Assembly (NCBI RefSeq): GCF_007859935.1 | Contig: NZ_SJPO01000001.1 | Span: forward strand, 186,001-250,000 | Reading direction: 5' to 3' | DNA length: 64,000 nt | Origin: Posidoniimonas polymericola | Lineage (GTDB): Bacteria > Planctomycetota > Planctomycetia > Pirellulales > Lacipirellulaceae | Shown: positions 52,019 to 59,565 of the stretch, in pieces | Layout of the letters: each line of letters starts with the position of its first letter | How positions within the stretch are numbered: the first letter of the stretch is position 1 | Position numbers and translations under genes: made by a program | The notes under the pieces: generated by a model | What the model saw: the letters and a program-made list of their open reading frames with translations, nothing else | The model's database searches: none | Told to the model about the DNA's origin: nothing

Positions 52019-53659
52019 ATGCCCTCAGCGCCGCGCCCTAGCCTCCTGGCTTCTGCCGTATTACTGATGCTGGCGGCTCACGCCACCGCGGCCGACCAGA
52101 CGCTGCTGGTCGCCCCGGACGACGCCCCACGCTACCAACTCGGGGGCGTGCGGGTTGAGCCAGGCCGGTTTGGCCGCGATGAGATCGTCATCGGCTACAC
52201 ACGCACCCGCGAGGGTGACGTCGGGGTCTCGCTCGCTGGCCGCTCCAAGGAGGGCGCGATTTCGATCATGGGGATCTCGCCCCGCAGGGACGAGGTCTCC
52301 GGCGAGTTCCGCCTGAACCAGATGTTCGGCGGCCGCGGCGGGGCGCTCGACTACGAGTTCTATCTTGTTTCCTCTGCAAGCTGGGCCGGCGAGAACTTCG
52401 GCCAGTGCCTTGTCTCCAACACGGTGTCGATCGGTTCGCCCGGCGGCAGCGTCCGCACCCGGCAGTGGACGGCCGAGGAACGGGCCGCGTACGAGAAGCA
52501 TCAGCTAGGGAAAGAGCCCCCCGCATCGCTGCCGAGCGGCTACCAGGCGGTCGAGCGAGGGACGACCCTGGTCCCCGGCATGCCGATCAAGGTCGGCTAC
52601 TACGGCGACTGGAAGGACGCCGAATACATCAACGATGTGAACGAGGTGCTCGTGAACTTCCGCTTCCATGACGAGAGGCTTCTCAATCAGAAGACCCGTA
52701 CCGGTTGGGTCGCCGTCGACCCCGAGGTGCTGAAGCAGACCCGCCAGAACCTGAGCCAATTCGCGCCCAGCGTGTCGGTGCTGCCCGGCGGCCGGGTGCC
52801 GCTGGAGGAGGGTATGGCGCCGCTGCCTAAGGGGACCGAGCTGCTCGTGGGCACGCCGCTCTACTACGCCCGCGGCAACGAGTGGCGCGAAGCCTATGTA
52901 CTCAACGCTGACAGCAGCGGCGTGAAGGTGCGTTACGAGGGGCTCTCTTCGGCCTTCGACCGGCAGAACGACTGGAGCGAGTACGCGATCCGCAAGGAGA
53001 CCCTCACCCGGCTCTCCGAGCCCGGCGCCGCGGAGGAGTTCGCCGCCAACATCCCGTCCGAACGCAAGAGCTCCTCGGACGCCTTCCCGAGTGGCGAGTC
53101 GGTCCGCGCCGGCGTGGCCCGCGCCGCCGCCAAGCGGTTCAAGGAGTACAAGGTGTCGATCGACGTTCCCGAGCGGGCCCAGTTTGTACCCGACGACCTG
53201 ACCATCGAAGAGGGAACCCCGCTGGCGGGATGCTGGGCGCGGAAGTGGAATCCGATCACCGCCATCTCCGAGAACGACGACGGCACCGTCAACGTCCACT
53301 GGGACGACTACTCCGACGCCTGGGACTGCAGCATGAGCCGCGACCAGCTGATCATCCAGGACAAGACCGTCCGCAAGCTGCGGCGCAAGTACGGCGAGAA
53401 GAGCGGACCGGCGTCGTCGGGCCGCGTCTCGGAAGTGGTGTCGGCAAGCGAGCTCACCAAGACCCTCCGCACTTGGGCCGACGCCTCGGGCCAGCACAAG
53501 ATCGAGGCCCGCTTCGTCAGCCGCACGGCCGACAAGGTGACCATCAAGACCGACGCCGGGCGGGAGATCAGCCTGGCGATCGACAAGCTGAGCGAAGTCG
53601 ACCAAGAGCTCTTGAGCAAGGTCAAGCCGGCCGCGGCGGTGGCGAACCCGTTCGAGTGA
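52019..53659 (+). CDS. Exported protein with C-terminal SHD1 domain
   Basis: 546 residues from the ATG at 52019 that starts a signal peptide (ending HATAAD). The middle region repeats a pattern of PLPKGTELLVGTPLYYARGNEWREAYVLN and EGTPLAGCWARKWNPITAISEN, suggesting SH3-like barrels that bind polyproline or glycans (Tudor/SH3-like). The last ~60 residues are an SLA1-homology domain 1 (RTWADASGQHKIEARFVSRTADKVTIKTD), which in planctomycetes is common on exported proteins and of unknown role. Ends AAAVANPFE. Confidence 0.82.
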   Translation: MPSAPRPSLLASAVLLMLAAHATAADQTLLVAPDDAPRYQLGGVRVEPGRFGRDEIVIGYTRTREGDVGVSLAGRSKEGAISIMGISPRRDEVSGEFRLNQMFGGRGGALDYEFYLVSSASWAGENFGQCLVSNTVSIGSPGGSVRTRQWTAEERAAYEKHQLGKEPPASLPSGYQAVERGTTLVPGMPIKVGYYGDWKDAEYINDVNEVLVNFRFHDERLLNQKTRTGWVAVDPEVLKQTRQNLSQFAPSVSVLPGGRVPLEEGMAPLPKGTELLVGTPLYYARGNEWREAYVLNADSSGVKVRYEGLSSAFDRQNDWSEYAIRKETLTRLSEPGAAEEFAANIPSERKSSSDAFPSGESVRAGVARAAAKRFKEYKVSIDVPERAQFVPDDLTIEEGTPLAGCWARKWNPITAISENDDGTVNVHWDDYSDAWDCSMSRDQLIIQDKTVRKLRRKYGEKSGPASSGRVSEVVSASELTKTLRTWADASGQHKIEARFVSRTADKVTIKTDAGREISLAIDKLSEVDQELLSKVKPAAAVANPFE

Positions 53660-53696
53660 CGGGCCGCGACGCTTCATAAGCAGCTAGCAATCATCG

Positions 53697-54545
53697 CTAC
53701 CGCAGGTACCGCCGTTCCGGTTCATCGGTCACGCGGACGTTGATTTCGAGGTAGCCCTTGATCGGGCTGGCGTCGACCTTCGGCATCAGCACCTGCTCGA
53801 CCTGGAAGATGCCGGCGTAGTCGTCCATCAGGATCGAGATCGCCACCGGCTTGTTCTCGCCCTGCTCGATGCGGACCTCCTTGCAGGCGTCGGCGGAGAT
53901 CTTGTGCATGTCGCCGACGGCAGGGTCCTTGTGCAGCATGCCGACCAGCCGCGAGCGGCCGGAGGTCATGTCGGTGCCGTCGGCCACCAGGAGCGCGCCG
54001 GCCTCGACCGAGTAGACCTTCTCGTTGCCCATGTGGCCGATGATGATCTCGCGGGCTAGCGTGCGGACCATCACCTGGCTGGCGATGTCGTCGGGGAACA
54101 GCTTAGGGAGGTAGCGGTCGAACATGCGGTCGGCCATCGCGGCGGAGTGCCACTCGTGCTTCTGCCGCGTCACGCCCATCCCGACGTCGTGCATCAGGGC
54201 CCCGAGGACCAGGGCGACCTCGGCGTGCATGCGCTCGCCGTAGCCCTCCTGCACGACCGACGGCTCGACGCCCCCTTCGATCAGCTTGTGCATGATCCGC
54301 AGGCTGTGCAGCGCCGCGATTCGCATGTGCACCGGGCCGTGGTCGTTGTGCCGCAGACGTTTGACGGCGACCGAGTTGGCCCACTTCTGCATCGCCAGCA
54401 GCTCCGCGTCGACGAGGAACTCCTGCAGGAAACCGACCCAGCCGGGCGCGCACTCGGCGAGCAGCTGCCCGTCGAGCTTCTTGGCGGTTGTGCCGTACTT
54501 CTTCGGGTCGAACGGCGAACCCTCGAGTTCTGGGCGTTCGATCAT
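53697..54545 (-). CDS. HD-domain phosphohydrolase-like protein
   Basis: 282 residues from the ATG at 54545 with GAGGAGCG upstream; the longer frame to 54749 was rejected because it lacks a ribosome site and reads as Thr/Pro-rich. HD-domain residues are visible: H in HNDHGPVHMRIAALHSLRIMH, HD at LMHDVGMGVTRQKHEWH, and GHMGNEKVYSVEAGALLVADGTDM. The family hydrolyses nucleotides or cyclic dinucleotides with a divalent metal. A C-terminal ~50-residue beta domain (MPKVDASPIKGYLEINVRV) is extra. Divergent from the LOG gene. Confidence 0.82.
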   Translation of the reverse strand: MIERPELEGSPFDPKKYGTTAKKLDGQLLAECAPGWVGFLQEFLVDAELLAMQKWANSVAVKRLRHNDHGPVHMRIAALHSLRIMHKLIEGGVEPSVVQEGYGERMHAEVALVLGALMHDVGMGVTRQKHEWHSAAMADRMFDRYLPKLFPDDIASQVMVRTLAREIIIGHMGNEKVYSVEAGALLVADGTDMTSGRSRLVGMLHKDPAVGDMHKISADACKEVRIEQGENKPVAISILMDDYAGIFQVEQVLMPKVDASPIKGYLEINVRVTDEPERRYLR

Positions 54546-54751
54546 GGATCGCTCCTCGTGCTCTTGTGGCGTGCCTGCAGGCGAGCCCCGGTCGAACGCC
54601 GCGACGCGTGTCTCGGTGGGCGTCCCGGTGGGCGGGGTAATCGAATATACTTGGGTACTCCGCGGCAAGGGTATGTCAGTCTGGGTGGTTTCTCGCCCGG
54701 TTTTGCCGCCTTTTCTCTTGGTAACAGTCCCCGCGACCCCGCACGACACGC

Positions 54752-55636
54752 ATGACCTCCCCCAACGAATTCTCCCTGGACGCCCACCACGAGCAGCTGC
54801 CCGAAGAGGTCCAGCAGAACCGCCAGGCGATCCTCAGCTCGCCCAGCTACGTGCTGGCAGAGAAGGACGTGTTGTTCCTCTCGGAGCCCGAGATGCGGCC
54901 GGTCCGCATGCAGCTGGAGCTGCAGAAGACCGAGCAGGCGATGAACGCCGAGGGGATCGAGTCGACCGTGGTGGTGTTCGGCGGCACGCAGATCGTCCCC
55001 GAGCACCAGGCCCAGAGCAAGGTCAAGCTAGCCAGGCTCGAGCTCGACGGCGACCCCGACAACCAGCGGCTGCAGCGGGCGCTGGTGCGGGCCGAGAAGC
55101 AGCTCGAGAAGAGCCGCTTCTACGACGAGTGCCGCGAGTTCGCCAAGATCGTCTCGAGCAGCTGCCAGATCGACGGCAAGTGCGAGTTCGTGATCACCAC
55201 CGGCGGTGGGCCCGGCATCATGGAGGCCGGCAACCGCGGCGCCTTCGACGTCGGCGCCAAGAGCATCGGCCTGAACATCGAGCTGCCGCACGAGCAGGAG
55301 CCCAACCCGTACATCACGCCGAGCCTCTGCTTCCAGTTCCACTACTTCGCGATGCGCAAGTTCCACTTCATCCTGCGGGCGGCGGCGCTGGTGGTGTTCC
55401 CCGGCGGCTACGGCACGCTCGACGAGCTGTTCAACACGCTCTGCCTGCGGCAGACCGGCCGCATGCAGGCGATCCCGATCATCCTCTACGGACGCAAGTA
55501 CTGGGACAGCATCGTCAACCTGCAGAGCCTGGCCGACGAGGGCGTGATCGCCGACGAGCACCTCGACCTGGTGAGCTACGCCGAGACCCCCGAGGAGGCG
55601 TGGAAGATCATCGCCACGTTCCACGGCGTGGATTAG
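54752..55636 (+). CDS. LOG-family (TIGR00730) protein, probable cytokinin/nucleoside 5'-monophosphate phosphoribohydrolase
   Basis: 294 residues, longer than the ~190 of small LOG proteins because of an N-terminal ~90-residue extension with coiled-coil features (LQLELQKTEQAMNAEG). The signature is complete: GGGPGIMEAGNRGAF, and PGGYGTLDELFNTLCLRQTG. These enzymes split AMP-like substrates to base and ribose 5-phosphate. Older annotations call them lysine decarboxylases, which is wrong for this motif. The gene is followed by a strong hairpin. Confidence 0.88.
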   Translation: MTSPNEFSLDAHHEQLPEEVQQNRQAILSSPSYVLAEKDVLFLSEPEMRPVRMQLELQKTEQAMNAEGIESTVVVFGGTQIVPEHQAQSKVKLARLELDGDPDNQRLQRALVRAEKQLEKSRFYDECREFAKIVSSSCQIDGKCEFVITTGGGPGIMEAGNRGAFDVGAKSIGLNIELPHEQEPNPYITPSLCFQFHYFAMRKFHFILRAAALVVFPGGYGTLDELFNTLCLRQTGRMQAIPIILYGRKYWDSIVNLQSLADEGVIADEHLDLVSYAETPEEAWKIIATFHGVD

Positions 55637-55653
55637 TCGGCCGCCAATGTATC

Positions 55654-55672
55654 CCCGGCTCTCCGAGCCGGG
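55654..55672. terminator. Small GC-rich hairpin after the LOG gene
   Basis: CCCGGCTC-TCC-GAGCCGGG, perfect 8-bp stem. 18 bases past the stop, no T-run. It is one of several planctomycete-type intergenic palindromes, so termination is possible but not sure. Confidence 0.5.
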
Positions 55673-55732
55673 ACCGCTAGCGAGCCTAATCCCGCGGTAG
55701 AGCCATCGCCGGAGCCGCGGATGTTCGCTGCT

Positions 55733-55752
55733 CCGGCCGCTCACGCGGCCGG
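55733..55752. repeat. Palindrome CCGGCCGC-TCAC-GCGGCCGG
   Basis: Perfect 8-bp arms with loop TCAC in the gap between the LOG gene and sppA. The same TCAC-looped core occurs in the DUF4142 terminator at 18934. Probably a dispersed palindrome. Confidence 0.75.
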
Positions 55753-55847
55753 CTCTCGGACGGCAGAGCTGAATTCACGGCCCGCCTCGCCGTGCTACAA
55801 TTCCTCGATTCCGGACCCAACCGACCAGTCAGCACTAGGACCCCTGC

Positions 55848-56894
55848 ATGTCCCCCGACGCACAATCCCCCCAGACCATCGTCATCCAGCAGAAGGAGAG
55901 CCTGTTCGGCCGCTTCGGCAAGGTGCTGGTGGCGGTGGTGGTGATCCTGATCTTTTCGCTGATCGGGCTGTCCGCCCAGTACCAGCAGTACTTCAGCGAG
56001 CCGGGCGGGCCGCAGGAGAAGTACCACTCGCTCAGCAAGACCGCGACCGACAAAGTGGCGATCATCACGGTCGCCGGCACCATCATCGAGGGGGACGACT
56101 TCGTCAAGAAGCAGATCGACCTCGTCCGCGAGGACGACAGCGTCAAGGCCTTGGTGCTGCGGGTCAACTCGCCCGGCGGCACGGTAACCTACAGCGACTA
56201 CCTGCTGCACCACCTCAACGAGCTGAAGGTCGCCAAGGGGGGCGACGAATTCCCCGTGGTCGTCAGCATGGGCAGCCTGTGCGCCAGCGGCGGGTACTAC
56301 ATCGCGATGGCCGTGGGCGATCAGGAGGACGCGATCTTCGCCGAGCCGACCAGCTGGACCGGCTCGATCGGCGTGGTGATCCCGCACTACAACCTGGCCG
56401 GGCTGATGGACGAGTACGGCGTCAGCGAGGACTCCATCACCAGCGGCAAGTTCAAGCGGATGGGCTCGCCCACCCGCGAGATGCGCGAGGACGAGCGCGA
56501 GCTGTTCCAGGAACTGGTCGACGAGACCTACCAGGACTTCCGCGACATCGTCAAATCGGGGCGGCCCAAGTTCCGCGAGGACGACGCCGCGCTCGACGAG
56601 GTTGCCCAGGGCCAGATCTTCACCGCCAAGCAGGCGGTCGCCAACGGCCTGGTCGACCAGATCGGCTTCATCGAGCAGGCGGTCGAGCGGGCGTGCGAGC
56701 TGGCCGGCGTCTCGGTCGACGGCGTGCGGTGCGTGCAGTACAAGAAGCAGCTCACGCCGTTCGACGCGCTGATGAACGCCCAGGCCGCCAGCAACAGCCG
56801 CGGCCCGCTCGGCGAGCTGCGTTCGTTCTTCGACCTCACGACCCCGCGGGCGTACTATCTGTACACGACGCTGCCGACAATGATGCAGCGGTAA
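55848..56894 (+). CDS. sppA: Signal peptide peptidase SppA, short (67K half) type
   Basis: 348 residues with one N-terminal membrane helix (VLVAVVVILIFSLIGLSAQY). The peptidase S49 core has the Ser in MGSLCASGGYYIAMA and the Lys in ITSGKFKRMGSPTR, with VNSPGGTV as oxyanion-side strand and FAEPTSWTGSIGVV before the Lys. It digests leftover signal peptides in the membrane, consistent with the heavy exported protein load here. Single protease domain as in Bacillus SppA, not the double E. coli form. Confidence 0.93.
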   Translation: MSPDAQSPQTIVIQQKESLFGRFGKVLVAVVVILIFSLIGLSAQYQQYFSEPGGPQEKYHSLSKTATDKVAIITVAGTIIEGDDFVKKQIDLVREDDSVKALVLRVNSPGGTVTYSDYLLHHLNELKVAKGGDEFPVVVSMGSLCASGGYYIAMAVGDQEDAIFAEPTSWTGSIGVVIPHYNLAGLMDEYGVSEDSITSGKFKRMGSPTREMREDERELFQELVDETYQDFRDIVKSGRPKFREDDAALDEVAQGQIFTAKQAVANGLVDQIGFIEQAVERACELAGVSVDGVRCVQYKKQLTPFDALMNAQAASNSRGPLGELRSFFDLTTPRAYYLYTTLPTMMQR

Positions 56895-56923
56895 GGGCGT
56901 AAGCGTGCACCGGCGGAGACGCT

Positions 56924-57021
56924 GGGTGCCGGGGGCGCTCTGCGAAGCAGAAGCCCCCGAGATCGAAGGTTTCCGGCGAAGGATCCGGGGCTTCCGCTGT
57001 CGCGGAGCGCCCCGGGCACCC
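56924..57021. repeat. Long imperfect palindrome upstream of rlmN
   Basis: GGGTGCC and GGGGCGCTC (56924-56940) pair with GAGCGCCCC and GGCACCC (57005-57021), with a further AAGCCCC/GGGGCTT inner arm (56950-56956 with 56987-56993). The stem of ~100 bases ends 22 bases before the rlmN start. It may be a MITE-like element or terminator of sppA, and would sit next to the rlmN ribosome site. Confidence 0.8.
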
Positions 57022-57042
57022 CATGTATTAGGTTCATCTGCT

Positions 57043-58098
57043 TTGTCCCACCTCCTGACCAACATCGACCAGCATCTCGACGAGTTCGCCGCCCGGCACT
57101 CGCTGCCCGGCTACCGCCGCAAGCAGATCCGGCAGTGGCTGTTCGAGAAGCGGGCCGAGGGGTGGGACGCGATGAGCAACCTCTCCAAGCAGCTCCGGGC
57201 GGAGCTGGCTGAGGAGCTGACGCTGTGGGCGGCGCGGGTCGACCGGCATAGCGAGGCCTCCGACGGCACCGAGAAGCTGCTGGTCGGGTTGGAGCAGGGG
57301 GGGCAGATCGAGTGCGTGCTGCTGCGTGACGAGCACCGCCGCACGATGTGCGTCAGCACGCAGGTGGGTTGCGGCATGGGGTGCGTGTTCTGCGCCAGCG
57401 GGCTGGACGGCGTCGATCGCAACCTGACCACCGGCGAGATTATCGAGCAGTTCCTCCGCCTGCAGCACTGCCTGGCGCCCGAGGAACGGATGAGCCACAT
57501 CGTGGTGATGGGGATGGGCGAGCCGCTCGCGAACCTTGACGCGCTGCTGCCGGCCCTGCAGGAAGCCACCCGGCCCGACGGCCTGGGGATTAGCCACCGG
57601 CGGATCACGATCTCGACCGTCGGCCTGCCGAAGTCGATCCGCCGACTCGCCAAGGAAGAAACGCAGTACCGGCTGGCGATCTCGCTGCACGCGCCAGACG
57701 ACGAGCTGCGGAACCGGATTGTGCCGACCAACGCCAAGATCGGCATCGACGAGATCATGGCCGCGGCCGACGAGTACTACGAGGCGACCCGCCGTCGGCT
57801 GACCTTCGAGTACGTGCTGCTGGCCGACCTGAACGACCAGCCCGAGCACGCCCACCGGCTGGTGCGGCTGCTGCGGGGCCGCGAGGCGATGATCAACGTG
57901 ATCCCCTACAACCCGGTCGCGGGGCTGCCGTACCAGACGCCCAGCATGGAAGCCCAGAAGGCATTCCGAACAGTCCTCGAGCAGGGCGGGCTGGCGGTCC
58001 GCTTCCGCCACCGCAAGGGCGACAAGATCAACGCCGCGTGCGGCCAGCTCCGCCGCAGCCAAGCGGGCGCCCAGGACCTGGTTCAATTGGAGTCATGA
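57043..58098 (+). CDS. rlmN: 23S rRNA (adenine2503-C2)-methyltransferase RlmN
   Basis: 351 residues from a TTG at 57043. No ATG fits: the sequence before it is the palindrome, and the frame continues to 56905 with Arg-rich sequence. A TTG start is therefore inferred. The radical-SAM cluster motif is C110-G-M-G-C114-V-F-C117; flanks GEIIEQFLRLQ, MGMGEPLAN, ITISTVGLPKSI, AISLHAPDDELRN, and the C-terminal KINAACGQLR (with the methyl-carrier Cys) are typical. It methylates A2503 and tRNA A37. Confidence 0.93.
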   Translation: MSHLLTNIDQHLDEFAARHSLPGYRRKQIRQWLFEKRAEGWDAMSNLSKQLRAELAEELTLWAARVDRHSEASDGTEKLLVGLEQGGQIECVLLRDEHRRTMCVSTQVGCGMGCVFCASGLDGVDRNLTTGEIIEQFLRLQHCLAPEERMSHIVVMGMGEPLANLDALLPALQEATRPDGLGISHRRITISTVGLPKSIRRLAKEETQYRLAISLHAPDDELRNRIVPTNAKIGIDEIMAAADEYYEATRRRLTFEYVLLADLNDQPEHAHRLVRLLRGREAMINVIPYNPVAGLPYQTPSMEAQKAFRTVLEQGGLAVRFRHRKGDKINAACGQLRRSQAGAQDLVQLES

Positions 58099-58514
58099 CC
58101 GACGCCCGCCGCGGACAACGCCACAGCGGGCAATGACGGACCGGCGGGCGCCAGCTGCACGGAATCACGGCGCCGCCGCCTCTGGTGGGGGTCCGAGCTG
58201 ATCGACCGCCGCGCTAGGGAAGCAAGAATTTGGTTGGCGACCCATTCTGCCACGGAGCGCCATCGCCCACGTTTCCCGACAAAATTTTCGGTTGCCGCCG
58301 CTGCTAGCGGGGCGGATCCACGCAACGGACAAGCGCCGCGGCGCCGTTTGGCGCGCCGAATGCGGCTCCGACCAGCCACGACTTCGCACTCTACCGCGGA
58401 AGCATTGCGCTCTAGGTGCTGCCCGCGCTCCACCTCGCGAGGCTGGCGCCGGCGAAGCCCCGCCTCAAGCCCATGCCAATGCCTGCGCAGGCGCCACGGG
58501 ACAAAAGGAATGAG
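58099..58514. other. Intergenic region, nothing supported
   Basis: About 415 G+C-rich bases between rlmN and the small Pro-rich gene. Open frames are Arg/Pro-rich in more than one frame and none has domain features. No promoter box pair was recognised. Confidence 0.5.
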
Positions 58515-58874
58515 ATGATGAGGATACTAAAGACCGCGCTGGTCGGGGTTTGTGCTGTGGCCATGATCGCCGCCGCCGCGAAGGCCCAGGAGCGGACCAC
58601 TGGCCGCAGCCAGTTCTTCAACCCGTTTTCGGTGAGCCCCGTACGGCGGAGCACCTGGACAGACGTCTTTATGCCATCGGCAACCGCGGCGAACAGCGTT
58701 CCGCTCCGCACGCCCGCGACCGCGAATGGCAACGGCCCCCCAACCACGCCGCCGGGCAACGCCACCGGCCGGCCGATCACGCCGCCGCCGTTCCGCAGCC
58801 CCTACCAGCCGCCGCCACGGCCACCGTTCTTCCCGCCCGGGCCGCCCTTCAACCCGCCGGGGCCGCCGTTCTGA
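58515..58874 (+). CDS. Small exported Pro-rich protein
   Basis: 119 residues from the first ATG of a MM start, with AAAGGAA upstream. The signal peptide runs to residue ~25 (VGVCAVAMIAAAAKAQ). The mature part carries TTGRSQFFNPFSVSPVRR and then a Pro-rich tail (PPPFRSPYQPPPRPPFFPPG...NPPGPPF). This type of tail may bind SH3-like domains, such as those of the SHD1 protein, but this is speculative. No family recognised. A hairpin terminator follows at 58902. Confidence 0.68.
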   Translation: MMRILKTALVGVCAVAMIAAAAKAQERTTGRSQFFNPFSVSPVRRSTWTDVFMPSATAANSVPLRTPATANGNGPPTTPPGNATGRPITPPPFRSPYQPPPRPPFFPPGPPFNPPGPPF

Positions 58875-58901
58875 TCGGCAGCCCACGACAGCAATCACCC
58901 C

Positions 58902-58939
58902 AACAAACGCCGCCGCCTCAGCTGCGGCGTTTGTTGTTT
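58902..58939 (+). terminator. Rho-independent terminator
   Basis: A 12-bp stem (58902-58913 with 58924-58935; arm AACAAACGCCGC) followed by GTTTC. Ends the small Pro-rich gene. Confidence 0.78.
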
Positions 58940-59565
58940 CGGAGGCGGGGTCAAGCTGCCAGGGCCGTGCAACTCGCGAGCGGCCCGCCGGCAGGCTCCG
59001 GTGAGATTAACCCAACCAGTGTCACGACGCTTCTGTCGCGACGCTTCGCGGCGGCAGGTTAGTCTCGACATCGCAGCTCGCAGTCGGCAGTAGGCCAGCA
59101 AGAGAACACCCCGCGGGGCCTGCCCTCGACCGCGAGACGCGAAAGCGGAAGAAGCTTTACGGGGCGGTTTTCGCGAGAAATGACTCGGTAAGAGTCGGGC
59201 AGTTGACGGACAAGGGCGAACGCGTCAGCCGCTAGGAAAAGCACAGCAGCGGTCGCAAATGAACGCGACGAACCGAATCGTGGCTTTGATTTTCTTTGCC
59301 GGCGAGCCGCCGCGGCAAGTCGAGGCCGTGACGATGGCGCTAGTCGTGCTGGCGGGACGGCTGTGGGAACCACGCTGCCTGGGCGAAGCGGTCGGGTGGG
59401 GCAGGATTGCCGGCCGATCCCGCCGATGGACAACATATGCTTCAGCGGGGAGCTCTAGTTGTTTCGCGTACTACCCCTACCGACCGTCCCGGTTGCGCTT
59501 GGATCACCGCAGTTGTGAAGCCGCCAGCCAGGATGGCAGTCCAATCGACGCCCCGCGTCTGGTCC
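58940..59565. other. Intergenic region before the sensor kinase
   Basis: About 625 bases. It contains two tandem CGACGCTTC motifs near 59020-59050, related to the hairpin repeat at 49949. No gene is supported; in-frame extension of the kinase to 59407 exists but begins with non-conserved sequence. No promoter recognised. Confidence 0.5.

Noticed and set aside
53697-54749. Longer start for the HD-domain protein at 54749
   Set aside because: Would overlap the LOG gene start and adds a Thr/Pro-rich leader; the ATG at 54545 has a good GAGGAGCG site.
54752-55636. Lysine decarboxylase
   Set aside because: The PGGxGTxxE motif belongs to LOG-type phosphoribohydrolases; the older lysine decarboxylase name for this family is not supported by any PLP site.
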